64,000 nt of DNA. It comes from Anaerolineae bacterium (lineage in GTDB: Bacteria > Chloroflexota > Anaerolineae > Anaerolineales > Anaerolineaceae). The first letter of the stretch is position 1. Each line of letters opens with the position of its first letter. Under the pieces are notes generated by a model. That model was given only the letters and a program-made list of their open reading frames with translations, searched no databases and was not told the origin of the DNA. The stretch spans positions 104,377 to 168,376 of the forward strand of contig JABLXC010000005.1 of NCBI GenBank assembly GCA_013178185.1. The letters run 5' to 3'. Both the position numbers and the translations under genes were made by a program. This document shows positions 1 through 9,318 of this stretch, one piece after another.

Positions 1-736
1 GCGCAATGGCCGCTAGCGCTGTTAGCAAGCCAATCTGGCTATTTTCATCCGCATTTGTGGGTTCAAAAGTTCTTTCTTCGACCGGGGGCGCAATGGCTGG
101 CGCGGACGTTGACGGTTGAACTCCTAAAATTGGCCCGGATCCCACCAGCGGAGCTTGTTCATCTTGCTGGGTTGCTGTAATTTCTGGCATGGGCGTCGCT
201 TCTGGCGCGGGTGGGAGGGCGAGTTCAGGCGCAGTCATAGGCAGCGCCTGCGCGTCGCCACCATATCCCCCTCCGCCGCCTTTGCCGTATGCGTATGCGC
301 CGCTGCCCCAGAGGATGATCCACGGAGTTGGTTCCGCCTCCGTTTCTGCAGCGGGCGCGGTCAGGACCTCTTTTTGAGCAGGAGCAGCCTCTAGCGCCAC
401 GGTCATTTCAGAAGATCCAGACCGTCCAAAAAACAATGTGAGGAAAAAGAGGAGGGCGGCGATTGCCGAAACTGCGCTGAATGCCGGGAAGAGAATGAAA
501 GGCGGGCGCGATTTTGGCGACACCATCTCAGGTGTCAATGTAAAATTGCGAGGAATGGCTCTTTTCGGCAGGTTTTGCAGGAGTCGCCTGGTTTGGCGGA
601 GCGTTTCCAGCGCTTCTGCAAGCTCCTGGTTGGATTTTAGCTGAGAATCCAGGCTGCTTTTTTCTTCCAGAGAGAGCTCTCCGTCCAGGTAGGCGGATAA
701 TTGTTCCCATTGTCTCTCGGTAAGCAGCTCACTCAT
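1..736 (-). CDS. Anti-sigma factor-like membrane protein (partial, runs off the left edge)
   Basis: This gene was read directly from the minus strand. An ATG at 736 overlaps the TGA of the upstream ECF sigma factor (ATGA), and the frame stays open to the window edge, so the C-terminus is missing. Residues 1-60 are a charged helical region beginning MSELLTERQWEQLSAYLDGE, the style of the N-terminal sigma-binding region of anti-sigma factors. No HxxxCxxC zinc motif is seen. One hydrophobic membrane segment spans about residues 79-103. A long Ala/Pro/Glu-rich and glycine-rich outer region follows. Translational coupling to the sigma gene supports a role in holding that sigma factor at the membrane. 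The anti-sigma call rests mainly on context and topology. Confidence 0.72.
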   Translation of the reverse strand, partial: MSELLTERQWEQLSAYLDGELSLEEKSSLDSQLKSNQELAEALETLRQTRRLLQNLPKRAIPRNFTLTPEMVSPKSRPPFILFPAFSAVSAIAALLFFLTLFFGRSGSSEMTVALEAAPAQKEVLTAPAAETEAEPTPWIILWGSGAYAYGKGGGGGYGGDAQALPMTAPELALPPAPEATPMPEITATQQDEQAPLVGSGPILGVQPSTSAPAIAPPVEERTFEPTNADENSQIGLLTALAAIA

Positions 737-1344
737 CGTTCACTCTCACTTATTAGACGATGATTGGCCGGCAATAGTTCCATGAGACCCTTCAAACAGT
801 CTCGTAAGCGGAGGCGGGCGCGCGCCAGCCGGCTTTTTACTGTTCCGAGCGGTTTTCCGACCGCGCTGGATGCTTCACTGTAATCGAGGCCCTGGATGTC
901 AACCAGGATGACAACCGTCCGAAATTCATCTGGAAGAGCCTGAATGCAATTTTGGACGGCGCGCTCAATTTCTTTGTTCTCCAGCGCTTCTTCTGGGGAG
1001 GGCGAATTGTCCTCCATCCAGCCGGGGGAATCCAGTTCTTCATCGTTGTCCTGGCTAACAGGTTCAAGCGGGGTGGTTGGGCGGCGTTTCTGGCGCCGGA
1101 GTTCATCGTAACAGGCGTTGGTTACAGTGCGGAGCAACCAGGCTTTGAACGAACCGCCGCGATACTGCTTGATATTCCGGTAAGCGTTGATAAAAGTTAC
1201 CTGGGCAGCATCCTCTGCAGAGGCATCATCTCCCAGGATGCGATAGGCGGTGTTGAAAACCATTTCCTGGTAAACAAGCACCAACTGGTTGAAAGACTCC
1301 AGTCCTCCCTGTTGGGCTAATTCGATTAGTTTTTGCTCATCCAT
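733..1344 (-). CDS. RNA polymerase ECF-type sigma-70 factor
   Basis: The 203-residue protein has the two-domain layout of ECF sigma factors. Region 2 (about residues 20-90) contains the core-binding and -10 recognition helices (AEDAAQVTFINAYRN, then FKAWLLRTVTNACYDELRRQ). An acidic linker follows, then region 4 (about 130-185) with the helix-turn-helix stretch DYSEASSAVGKPLGTVKSRL. It would direct RNA polymerase to a small stress or envelope regulon. It overlaps the upstream DUF3054 gene by 8 bases and the downstream anti-sigma gene by 4, so the three are probably one operon. The family is clear; the regulon cannot be told from this sequence. Confidence 0.93.
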   Translation of the reverse strand: MDEQKLIELAQQGGLESFNQLVLVYQEMVFNTAYRILGDDASAEDAAQVTFINAYRNIKQYRGGSFKAWLLRTVTNACYDELRRQKRRPTTPLEPVSQDNDEELDSPGWMEDNSPSPEEALENKEIERAVQNCIQALPDEFRTVVILVDIQGLDYSEASSAVGKPLGTVKSRLARARLRLRDCLKGLMELLPANHRLISESER

Positions 1345-1741
1345 AGGCCTTTTTCCATCGCACCGCGATCACCCAGAGCAGACGCCAGATGGTGATGCCC
1401 AGAGCGGAAAAAGCTGCAATAACAGGGACGAAGGTTGGTGTGACTGCTTGCCCTAACCAGAGGGCTCGCAACCAGGCGGCCATGGGCCCGCCAAAAGCCA
1501 TTGCCAACGACGCTCTCCAGATCTGGCGTGGGTTGGCGTAAATGTGGGGGGTGTAAACGCCGAACCAGGGCGAAAGCGCTGCCCAACTGGCCAATAGCGG
1601 TACAAAAGTGCTCAGCCATCGCAAGCCATCGAACCCACTGCCATGATGCGCAAATCCCCAAAAGGTCACGATGAGCAATGCCACCGCATCCCCTACTACC
1701 AGGAAGAAGAAACGATTGGACGGAAAGTCTCTCGTTGGCAT
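1337..1741 (-). CDS. DUF3054 family membrane protein
   Basis: This 134-residue protein has four predicted membrane segments and matches the general pattern of DUF3054: an early VGDAVALLIVTFWGFAHHGS segment, a central FGVYTP loop, and a C-terminal WRLLWVIAVRWKKA end. Its molecular function is unknown. The gene is first in the sigma/anti-sigma operon and its 3' end overlaps the sigma start, which suggests co-expression with the envelope-stress module. The start at 1741 gives a full-length first helix. I am confident it is a real membrane protein and less certain of the family name. Confidence 0.78.
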   Translation of the reverse strand: MPTRDFPSNRFFFLVVGDAVALLIVTFWGFAHHGSGFDGLRWLSTFVPLLASWAALSPWFGVYTPHIYANPRQIWRASLAMAFGGPMAAWLRALWLGQAVTPTFVPVIAAFSALGITIWRLLWVIAVRWKKAYG

Positions 1742-1814
1742 GTTGGTATCTTATCCTGAGACGAGGTAAGCGTCAAGTATTATGTCTGCGGGGTGGCCTG
1801 AGCGGATGACGGCG

Positions 1815-4154
1815 TCAGGATGCGTTGGCTTTTCCAAGCCTGGCTTGAATTTTTTCTAACACTTTTTGATATTCTGCTACATTGGGCGGATTTAAGGCGA
1901 TGATGGATTCGATGATGGTAGAGGCCTTATTCAAGTTGCCCGATTTCAAGAGCGAATCGGCGATCGATTCCAACGTTTTTACCGCCTGGCCGAGATTCCC
2001 TTCCCGCGCGTAGAGGTCTGCAAGGTACTTTTTTAGATCGAGCTTGTCCGGGTGTTCTTGCAGGACCATCTGCAGAAATTCGATAATTTTCTTTCTTTTG
2101 CCCGAATTTTCCATGACGGCGATGAAGCTATCCACTTCAGCCATGGAGGCGTGATCCTGACCAAGCCGGAAGTTCAAGGAGACGAGCTGGGCGCGGGCGT
2201 TGATGTCCTCCGGTTCCAGTGTGCGAATCTGTTCAAAAATTCGGATGGCCTGCTTCCAATCCAGGAGCTGCATATCGATATCAGCGATCTTGTATAGAAT
2301 TTGCAGGCTCCAGGAACGGTCGGTGGAAGATCTGTGGGTCAGGCGCAACGCTGAGGCGTAGGTTTGGCGGGCCAGCTCCAATTCGGCAAGCTGATAGTAT
2401 ATACCTGCCAATTCCATATATTGCTCAATTGCCTCATCGATCCTGCCCTGCGAGACCAGCAACTCGATCAATTTATTTTGGACGGTTAAGTCCATAGGGA
2501 TCATTTGGGCTACCCTGGAAAGTAGACGGACTGCTTGGGCTGCCTCTCCCCGCAGCGCGTAGAGATCGGCTGCGAGCATAAATTTGGTGACTGCCTCCTG
2601 GGTGCGACCCTGTTGAACCAGCAACTCGGCAATTTGGATGTGCAAGGGCAGGTAGGTGGGCGTGGCTTCAATCGCGCCATAGGCTTCTTCGAGAGCGGTG
2701 CGAACCATTTGATTGGCAGCCAGATTCTTGATTCGGTTCATCGCTTCGACAACGCGGCCGCCATCTGTTTCGAGCAGTACCTCAGCCAGTGGAACAGGAG
2801 GGCCGCTTTTAATAGAGGGTAAAAGCTGCTGGCGGGCGACCTGCAAGAACTGCCGCCAGTTAGGACGAATGAGCTGGTCGGCAATGCTTTCGCATAGCTT
2901 ACGAAGCTCGGCTTCATCCCGCTGCAGGTGGGTCTGGTTTTCCAGGATCGGCTCGTAGGCCTGGCGAAGTTCCTCGGCCTGGCCAGCGGGAAGAGTATCG
3001 GCGTCGGCTAAACGCAGTGCCTGTAAGTAGTATGTTAATGCCTGATCATATTCCCGGTTCGATTGGTAGATTTTTGCGAGCAGCAGATAAGATGGCAGGG
3101 CGTACCGGGGATGTTTGATTGAAACCTGCAAGCACTGGATGGCTTTTTGGCGATTCTTTTCGGCAGTGATCGCGCCAAGGATGAAATGGGCGGCGGGATG
3201 ATCCACCCCCAGGTCTATGGCTCGTTCAAGTTCTTTGGCGGCCTGATCGTGGTCGGCCTGAGTTTCAGAATCAATCGCCTGTCCCAGGTGGAGCAGGGCG
3301 CGGGTCTTGTCGGCCTGTTTACTCTTTAACCTGCCGCTGCCACGCGTGATGGAAGAAATTCCCCGGTGATCCGGCTGGTCTATCTCTGGAGTTTCGCTTT
3401 CATCAAATAGAATTTCTGCCAGCCGTGACAGCGCTACCTGGCGGCCTTCCTCGATGGGATCAAATTGTTTACCGGTTGGTTTGGGCGCTTCGAGAAGTGG
3501 TTGAGGATCCTGAGACCGCAAGGAACCTGATGGCTTTTTCGGTTTACCAGGCAAGGGAAGCGTCTGGTTGCTGCGCAGCATCGCCAGGGCTTGTTGCGTC
3601 TCAACGTTATCTGGCATGAGGTTGAGGGCGTATTCTGCCGTCTGGATGGCTTTTTGCGCGTCCTTTTTATGCTGCAGCAGGCTTGCCACCGCGACATATT
3701 CTGCGGCGGCTTCGATTCTTCGTCCCATCCGTTCGTATATCAGCGCCAGGCGTGAGCGCGCCAGCAAATGATCTGGTTGGAGGTTCAGCGCTTTGATCCA
3801 GTTATCAATAGATTTTTCGACATTGCGCCCTTTGAGATGCAATTCAGCAGCCTGGATGAAAGCCTGCACGGCTTTTGGATAGTCTTTTTGAGTTTCAAAA
3901 ATCGCCCCGATCTTCTCGAACGGCAGGGGATCTTCTGGTACGGAGCGGGCAGACTGCTGGTAGTACTTCAGCGCTTCACCGTATTCGTGCATCTCAAACA
4001 ACGCCAGGCCGAGGCTGTTGAGGGCCGTTGGATCTTCTGGTATTTCTGCCAGCGCTTGGCGGTAATATGCGGCTGCCTGTTCCCACTTCTGTTCCCAGGC
4101 TGCGGAATGTCCCTGGCTCATGACTTTAATAAAAAGCTCGCGATTTCCCGTCAT
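1815..4154 (-). CDS. Tetratricopeptide-repeat protein
   Basis: A 779-residue protein built almost wholly of TPR helices, with repeats such as AAAYYRQALAEIPEDPTALN, ALKYYQQSARSVPEDPLPFE and DQALTYYLQALRLADADTLP. A basic, proline-rich, poorly structured linker lies around residues 200-280. No signal peptide or membrane segment is seen, so it is probably cytoplasmic. TPR arrays act as protein-binding scaffolds; the partner is unknown. It starts 49 bases after the polA stop and could be co-transcribed with it. Repeat architecture is certain, biological role is not. Confidence 0.85.
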   Translation of the reverse strand: MTGNRELFIKVMSQGHSAAWEQKWEQAAAYYRQALAEIPEDPTALNSLGLALFEMHEYGEALKYYQQSARSVPEDPLPFEKIGAIFETQKDYPKAVQAFIQAAELHLKGRNVEKSIDNWIKALNLQPDHLLARSRLALIYERMGRRIEAAAEYVAVASLLQHKKDAQKAIQTAEYALNLMPDNVETQQALAMLRSNQTLPLPGKPKKPSGSLRSQDPQPLLEAPKPTGKQFDPIEEGRQVALSRLAEILFDESETPEIDQPDHRGISSITRGSGRLKSKQADKTRALLHLGQAIDSETQADHDQAAKELERAIDLGVDHPAAHFILGAITAEKNRQKAIQCLQVSIKHPRYALPSYLLLAKIYQSNREYDQALTYYLQALRLADADTLPAGQAEELRQAYEPILENQTHLQRDEAELRKLCESIADQLIRPNWRQFLQVARQQLLPSIKSGPPVPLAEVLLETDGGRVVEAMNRIKNLAANQMVRTALEEAYGAIEATPTYLPLHIQIAELLVQQGRTQEAVTKFMLAADLYALRGEAAQAVRLLSRVAQMIPMDLTVQNKLIELLVSQGRIDEAIEQYMELAGIYYQLAELELARQTYASALRLTHRSSTDRSWSLQILYKIADIDMQLLDWKQAIRIFEQIRTLEPEDINARAQLVSLNFRLGQDHASMAEVDSFIAVMENSGKRKKIIEFLQMVLQEHPDKLDLKKYLADLYAREGNLGQAVKTLESIADSLLKSGNLNKASTIIESIIALNPPNVAEYQKVLEKIQARLGKANAS

Positions 4155-4203
4155 CTTTTTTGCCTGTATCCGTTCGATTACTCGAAAGTAGCTGCCATTG
4201 CTG

Positions 4204-7005
4204 CTACAGATTATCTGATCCCTGTTTTGAGGACGTCAGTGGCTGCATGTTGCCCCAATTTTCTCCCCAGCGGGCCTCGGTGTCGAGGGGAATCTGGAGC
4301 GGATACGCTTTTTCCATGGTGGATTGCACCACAACAGCAGCTTGTTCCAATTCATCGTTGGGGCATTCCAGCAGCAGTTCGTCATGCACTTGCAGCAACA
4401 TGCGGGCTTTTAAGTTTTTCTGCTGCAGTGCGGCCGGCAGAGCGATCATTGCCAGCTTCATAATGTCTGCAGCGCTGCCCTGCACAGGGGCGTTGATGGC
4501 CTCGCGTTCTTCCCGGTTGCGCAGGTTGACGTTGGTTTGATTTTTTAAGTTGGGGAAATAACGTCTTCTTCCCAAAACAGTCTCGACATACCCCTGGCTG
4601 GCGGCAAGTTTGCGGGTTTCGTCCAGGTACTGCTTGACGCGCGGGAACTTTTGGAAATAGGCTTTTACAAAATCCTCGGCTTCGGCCAGGGTCAGATCTG
4701 TCGTGCGGCTTAGCCCGTATGAGCTCATCCCGTAAATCAGGCCAAAATTAATCGCTTTGGCATGACGGCGCTGGTCCTTGTTGACCTGTTCCAGCGGGAC
4801 GTTATAAATTGCGGCGGCGGTGGCGGCGTGGATATCCTGTCCGGCGCGGAAGGCTTCTAACATTGCTTCGTCATCCGAAAGGTGAGCGACGATTCTCAGT
4901 TCGATCTGAGAGTAGTCCACCGAGAGCAATACCATTCCGGGGCTTGCGATGAAGCTATTGCGCACACGTCTTCCCATCTCGGTGCGAGTCGGGATGTTCT
5001 GCAAGTTGGGTTCAGAGGAGGCCAGTCGCCCTGTGACGGAGCCGGTCTGGTTGAACGAAGTATGCACACGCCCTGTGCGAGGGTTGATCTGCAGTGGCAG
5101 GGCATCGACATAAGTGGATTTGAGCTTCGAAAGCTCCCGATATTCCAGGATGGTCTCGATCACAGGGTGCTGATCCCTCAGCTCTTCCAATACGCCTGCC
5201 GAAGTGGAATAATTGCCGCTGGTGGTCTTATAACGAGGATCGGGCGGCTTGAGGTGCAGCGATTCGAACAAGGCTTTAGATAATTGCTGGGTGGAGTTAA
5301 GGTTGAAACGATAGCCGATCACCTGGTAGATTTGTTTTTCGATTTCACCCATGCGCTGGTTCAGTTCGGTGGACATCCTGGCAAGATAGGGGGCGTCCAG
5401 AACGACGCCGGTTTCTTCCATTTTGGCAAGAACCGGAATGAGAGGCATTTCTACTTCCTCAAACACGCGCTTTGCGTTCTGCTGTTCCATCTTTTTGATG
5501 AGGAGCGGCTTAAGGCGGAGGGGGATTTCAGCGTCTGCGGCGGCATAAGATGCAACTGTGTCAACGGGCACTTCAGCCATGCTGACCTGGTTTTTCCCTT
5601 TGCCGATTAATTCTTCGATCCGGGTCATCTGGATATTCAGGTAGTATTCGGCCATATCTTTTAGGCCAAGATTGCGAGAGGCAGGGTCAATCAGCCATTC
5701 GGCCAGCATGGTATCAAAAGTCAGCGGCGAGGACAAGAGACCCTGTTGGGCCAGCATGAGATAATCATATTTGAGGTTTTGCCCAATCTTTTCGATCGTT
5801 GGATCAGTGAAGAAAGGCTGGAGCGTCGCGATAATTTCGGGCAGCGGAAGTTGTGTTTCACCGGTGCGGTGCCCCACGGGGATATAGTAGCCCTCACCAG
5901 GTGCGACCGAAAGAGAGATGCCAACCAGTTCGGCGCGCATCGGGTCGGTTGAGGTGGTCTCGGTATCGAACGAAATTTCATGTGCTGCAGCCAAAGTTTG
6001 CTTCAGGTTTTGCAGCGCTTCTGGTGAGTTGACGATGTGCGTCTTTAACTGGTAGGCAGCGATGGGTTGAAGGACTTCGACAGGGCTTTCAAACAGCAAG
6101 AGCTGCTGGCCATCAGAAGGCGCGGCGCCTTTCAGGTTTTTCAGCCGCCCCAGTAGGGTGCGAAATTCCAGTTCGTGGAAGAGGGCCTCTACAGCCGAGA
6201 AGTTGATCTTGCCGGTATGCGCTTGTTCAAAGTTGATGGAAAGCTGAATGTCTGTGTGGATGCGGGCCAGGTCTCGGCTGAGGTAAGCCAGGTCGCGATT
6301 GGCGGCCAGCTTGCTGCGTACACTTTCTTTGACTTCGTCCAGGTGGTTGTAGATTTCATCCAGGCTGGCGAATTGCTTTAGCAAGCTGGTGGCTGTCTTT
6401 TCACCGATACCCGGCACGCCGGGGATATTATCGGATTTGTCGCCCACCAGGGCTTTGTAATCTACCACCTGGTGGGGAGGGATCCCCAGGTAAGCTTCGA
6501 CATCCTGAACGGTGTAGTCTTTAGCCTCTGAAAGTTTGCTGCCAGGCAGGTTAACGATAACGCGATCATCGACAAGCTGTAAGAGGTCCCGGTCGCCGGT
6601 GATGATCTTGACGCCGAACCCTTGCTGCACTGCCAGACGCGTGATACTGCCCAACACGTCATCTGCTTCGTATCCTTCGATTTCCAGACGAGGGAAGCCA
6701 AACGCATCCACAAGCTGGCGGATGCGCTCGATTTGCGGGCGGAGGTCATCTGGCATTTTTGCGCGGGTAGCTTTGTAATCGGGGTAGAGTGTATTGCGAA
6801 AAGTTTTGCCCGTATCGAAAGCGACTGCCAGATATTCCGGTTTTTCCTGTTCCAGCAGACGGAGAAGGACGCTGGCGAAACCAAAAATACCGGCTGTAGG
6901 CTCTCCGGATCGGGTCTGCAGGCGCTCGGAGCTGCCGGCGGTAATTGCAAAAAATGTTCGATATGCAAGCGCGTGTCCGTCAATCAAATAAATTACAGGA
7001 GGCAT
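4204..7005 (-). CDS. polA: DNA polymerase I
   Basis: A full-length three-domain polymerase of 933 residues. The N-terminal 5'-3' exonuclease (about 1-290) starts MPPVIYLIDGHALAYRTFFA and has the helix-hairpin-helix region GDKSDNIPGVPGIGEKTA. The 3'-5' exonuclease domain keeps the acidic motif FDTETTSTDP, so proofreading may be active, unlike in many bacterial Pol I proteins. The polymerase domain shows motif A (VDYSQIELRIVAHLS), motif B (RRHAKAINFGLIYGMSSYG) and motif C (QVHDELLLEC). It fills gaps and removes RNA primers during replication and repair. It ends in TAG, which shows that amber is an ordinary stop in this genome. Confidence 0.97.
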   Translation of the reverse strand: MPPVIYLIDGHALAYRTFFAITAGSSERLQTRSGEPTAGIFGFASVLLRLLEQEKPEYLAVAFDTGKTFRNTLYPDYKATRAKMPDDLRPQIERIRQLVDAFGFPRLEIEGYEADDVLGSITRLAVQQGFGVKIITGDRDLLQLVDDRVIVNLPGSKLSEAKDYTVQDVEAYLGIPPHQVVDYKALVGDKSDNIPGVPGIGEKTATSLLKQFASLDEIYNHLDEVKESVRSKLAANRDLAYLSRDLARIHTDIQLSINFEQAHTGKINFSAVEALFHELEFRTLLGRLKNLKGAAPSDGQQLLLFESPVEVLQPIAAYQLKTHIVNSPEALQNLKQTLAAAHEISFDTETTSTDPMRAELVGISLSVAPGEGYYIPVGHRTGETQLPLPEIIATLQPFFTDPTIEKIGQNLKYDYLMLAQQGLLSSPLTFDTMLAEWLIDPASRNLGLKDMAEYYLNIQMTRIEELIGKGKNQVSMAEVPVDTVASYAAADAEIPLRLKPLLIKKMEQQNAKRVFEEVEMPLIPVLAKMEETGVVLDAPYLARMSTELNQRMGEIEKQIYQVIGYRFNLNSTQQLSKALFESLHLKPPDPRYKTTSGNYSTSAGVLEELRDQHPVIETILEYRELSKLKSTYVDALPLQINPRTGRVHTSFNQTGSVTGRLASSEPNLQNIPTRTEMGRRVRNSFIASPGMVLLSVDYSQIELRIVAHLSDDEAMLEAFRAGQDIHAATAAAIYNVPLEQVNKDQRRHAKAINFGLIYGMSSYGLSRTTDLTLAEAEDFVKAYFQKFPRVKQYLDETRKLAASQGYVETVLGRRRYFPNLKNQTNVNLRNREEREAINAPVQGSAADIMKLAMIALPAALQQKNLKARMLLQVHDELLLECPNDELEQAAVVVQSTMEKAYPLQIPLDTEARWGENWGNMQPLTSSKQGSDNL

Positions 7006-7038
7006 TTGCCCTCCAATTCTAAGGGTGGGTTGGCTGGA

Positions 7039-9183
7039 TCACCCGGCAGTGTACCCCTGCCGTTTTCGAGTGAGCTGGATGAATTCAAACAAAGCTTTTT
7101 GCGTGGGTGGCTGCGAACCCCGAATGATCAGGTAGCCAGGCGCCCAGAAATCATCGGAACCATCCACGGGCTTCATGCCTGGATATTGGCCGAAAATCTT
7201 TTCTGAGGTGCTTTTGCGAACAATTCTGACAAGGTTCGCAGGTGAGATGGCAGGCGCCAGGCGAATTGTCCACTGGATGTACTCAGGCCGTACAGCCATC
7301 CCGTCTAAGTTCCAACCGAAAGCGCTGCAAATTTCGGGTAGCCACTCTTTCAACTGCTTGCCCAGCTGCCCTCGCAGTTTGTTCCCCGGAATCCTGGTGA
7401 GCAGGAGACAGGTGTAATATTGGTCATTTTGAACTGGCAGGATTGGAAAGGGATCAAGGTACGAAGAGGCGTGTTCACCGGCAGAAGGATGGGTTTCATC
7501 GAGAAACGAAGGAGAGACCTTTGTTGGTTCTGTGTTGCGCGAGGCAGCCTTGGAAGGGCGTGGGGTGGATGGAACGGTATCAGTGGGAACCATCGGGCGG
7601 GTAATGGATTTATGACCGCTTTCGAACGGCAGAGTCTCATGTTCTTCCCAGGGGAAGGTAACTGGCAGCTCCTCTAGCGGCAGGGCGGGAGTAGCCGGAT
7701 GATTAGAGGCCCCTTTCTGCAGCGCCTGCTCAGGATCCGGAGAGGGCATCGCGGCTAAAAGTTCGTTCAGATTGAGGATTTCAGCCTCATCGGAATCGCC
7801 GTTCGAAGGTAAGGGATATAAAACTTCCTGGTCTGGCTCGCTGGGGACATTTTCCTCCACTAAGATTGTTTCTGGCTGCAAGGGAGGTTCTTCATGGCGC
7901 GAGATCGGCTGGTCTTGCTCTTTGAGCCCGTTGCCGGAGATTTCATCCTGGACAGGCAGAGCGGACTCGAACTGCCATTTTAATTCTGGCGTCCAGGCTC
8001 TTTCCGTTGAAGGAGATAACGGTTCTTCTTCTGCTGCTGGGGCCGCCTCTGCTTGGTTGTCCTGCATCAAAATCTGAAGCGAGAGGGCTTCTTCCGGCGG
8101 GGTTTGCAACCCGGCGGGCTGGTACTCTGGCGCGCTCTCTTCGGCTGGAAGAGCAGTGGATTCTACTGGTGTGGCAGTTTGCGCTTCTGCTGGGGCTGAG
8201 AGCGCTTCTTCCAGGATGTCGCCATCCACCCCTTGTTCTACGGGGGGTTCTAAATCGAGCAGGGAATCGCGATCATCCTCTCCCGTAGGCTGTTCCATGC
8301 CCTGGTCTTGTAAGCCCGGCTGGGGTGATGGTTGCTCTTCCGGTGGAATGGGGGGGAGTATATCTTCGATTGCGGGGGGCGGATAAATCATCTGACCCGT
8401 TGGAGGGACTTTTAACGCCCCAGCGAGGCGGTTAATCTCGGCACGCACTTTGCTGATGGGCATCCTGGTAGCATGTACCAGCCCGAGTCCAAGACCGGGC
8501 TCGATCGTTTTTGCATAGAGCAGGACTTCATTATTGTCCGATGAAAGGCGTACAAAACGCGCCAGGTCATAGGTTTCGCTTTTGCTCCAATATCGCGAGA
8601 GGATTTCACAAAGCTCCTGGGCGTCTTGCGGGGTGATGCTTCCGATATAGACCAATAATTGATCCAATTGTGTTACCAGGGCAGCCTGGGCAAACGAGTC
8701 CCTTAAGAAAAAAGAAAGCCTTTGGGCTAACAGATCGCTGTCTGTTAACCAGGGTTTGGTTTCTAAGTCGAGCTGGGTTGTCTCAGGGTGAAGAGCATCT
8801 GGCTGGACGTTAGTCAGCGCCGGCGCTTCCAGTAGGCGCTGCACCATTTTTAGCATACTCGGCAGGTAGAAGGGACGGCTGAGGCAGCCGTCCGCCCCCA
8901 GTTCGGTCACCAGGGGATGAAGAGGGTCGTTATCCGGCGGGATTAACACGATCTTTGTGAGTGGGGTTTGTTCTCGCAGAGATTTTACTACGACGCGCAG
9001 CGGTTCGCCGGGGAGTTCATGATCGATAACTGCAAGGTCAAAAGCCTGTTTTCGGATGTTCGAAAGCGCTTCGTGAGTATTTTGTGCAATGCGGACGCGA
9101 TAACTGCTGCTTTCTTCCAGGCTCAACCGGAGAAGCTCGCCAAAAGCCGTGTGATGCGTCGCCACCAGCACATTTTTGAGCAT
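7039..9183 (-). CDS. Receiver-domain protein with C-terminal IS200/Y1-transposase-like domain
   Basis: The 714-residue protein has three parts. Residues 1-120 look like a response-regulator receiver: MLKNVLVATHHTAFGELLRL, a likely phospho-acceptor Asp in LAVIDHELPG, and the usual late motif SRPFYL. Then come a partly structured middle and a long acidic, Pro/Glu-rich linker (about 260-575). The last 130 residues resemble the IS200-type single-Tyr (Y1) HUH transposase fold: KQLKEWLPEICSAFGWNLDG, then RPEYIQWTIRLAPAISPANL where active enzymes have an HxH motif, then FWAPGYLIIRG. The HxH histidines are absent, so catalysis is unlikely. Function is unknown; domestication as a DNA-binding module is inference. 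Confidence 0.68.
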   Translation of the reverse strand: MLKNVLVATHHTAFGELLRLSLEESSSYRVRIAQNTHEALSNIRKQAFDLAVIDHELPGEPLRVVVKSLREQTPLTKIVLIPPDNDPLHPLVTELGADGCLSRPFYLPSMLKMVQRLLEAPALTNVQPDALHPETTQLDLETKPWLTDSDLLAQRLSFFLRDSFAQAALVTQLDQLLVYIGSITPQDAQELCEILSRYWSKSETYDLARFVRLSSDNNEVLLYAKTIEPGLGLGLVHATRMPISKVRAEINRLAGALKVPPTGQMIYPPPAIEDILPPIPPEEQPSPQPGLQDQGMEQPTGEDDRDSLLDLEPPVEQGVDGDILEEALSAPAEAQTATPVESTALPAEESAPEYQPAGLQTPPEEALSLQILMQDNQAEAAPAAEEEPLSPSTERAWTPELKWQFESALPVQDEISGNGLKEQDQPISRHEEPPLQPETILVEENVPSEPDQEVLYPLPSNGDSDEAEILNLNELLAAMPSPDPEQALQKGASNHPATPALPLEELPVTFPWEEHETLPFESGHKSITRPMVPTDTVPSTPRPSKAASRNTEPTKVSPSFLDETHPSAGEHASSYLDPFPILPVQNDQYYTCLLLTRIPGNKLRGQLGKQLKEWLPEICSAFGWNLDGMAVRPEYIQWTIRLAPAISPANLVRIVRKSTSEKIFGQYPGMKPVDGSDDFWAPGYLIIRGSQPPTQKALFEFIQLTRKRQGYTAG

Positions 9184-9318
9184 ATTAAAAGTGTATCACG
9201 GCGAAGGCGGACAGGCAAGCAATGCTACCAGACCTTCGCAACCCTTTCAAGTTATGGGATAATCTCAACACAATTCTTTTGTGCAAAGAATGTACCAGAT
9301 TGGAGGGATGTTGACCGG

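Noticed and set aside
155..644. Plus-strand open frames at the left edge
   Set aside because: They mirror the GC-rich, Ala/Pro-rich coding sequence of the minus-strand anti-sigma gene and have unnatural composition.
8968..9318. N-terminal extension of the 2-epimerase frame
   Set aside because: It overlaps the 5' end of the opposite-strand receiver gene, has no family similarity, and a good ribosome site precedes TTG 9319.
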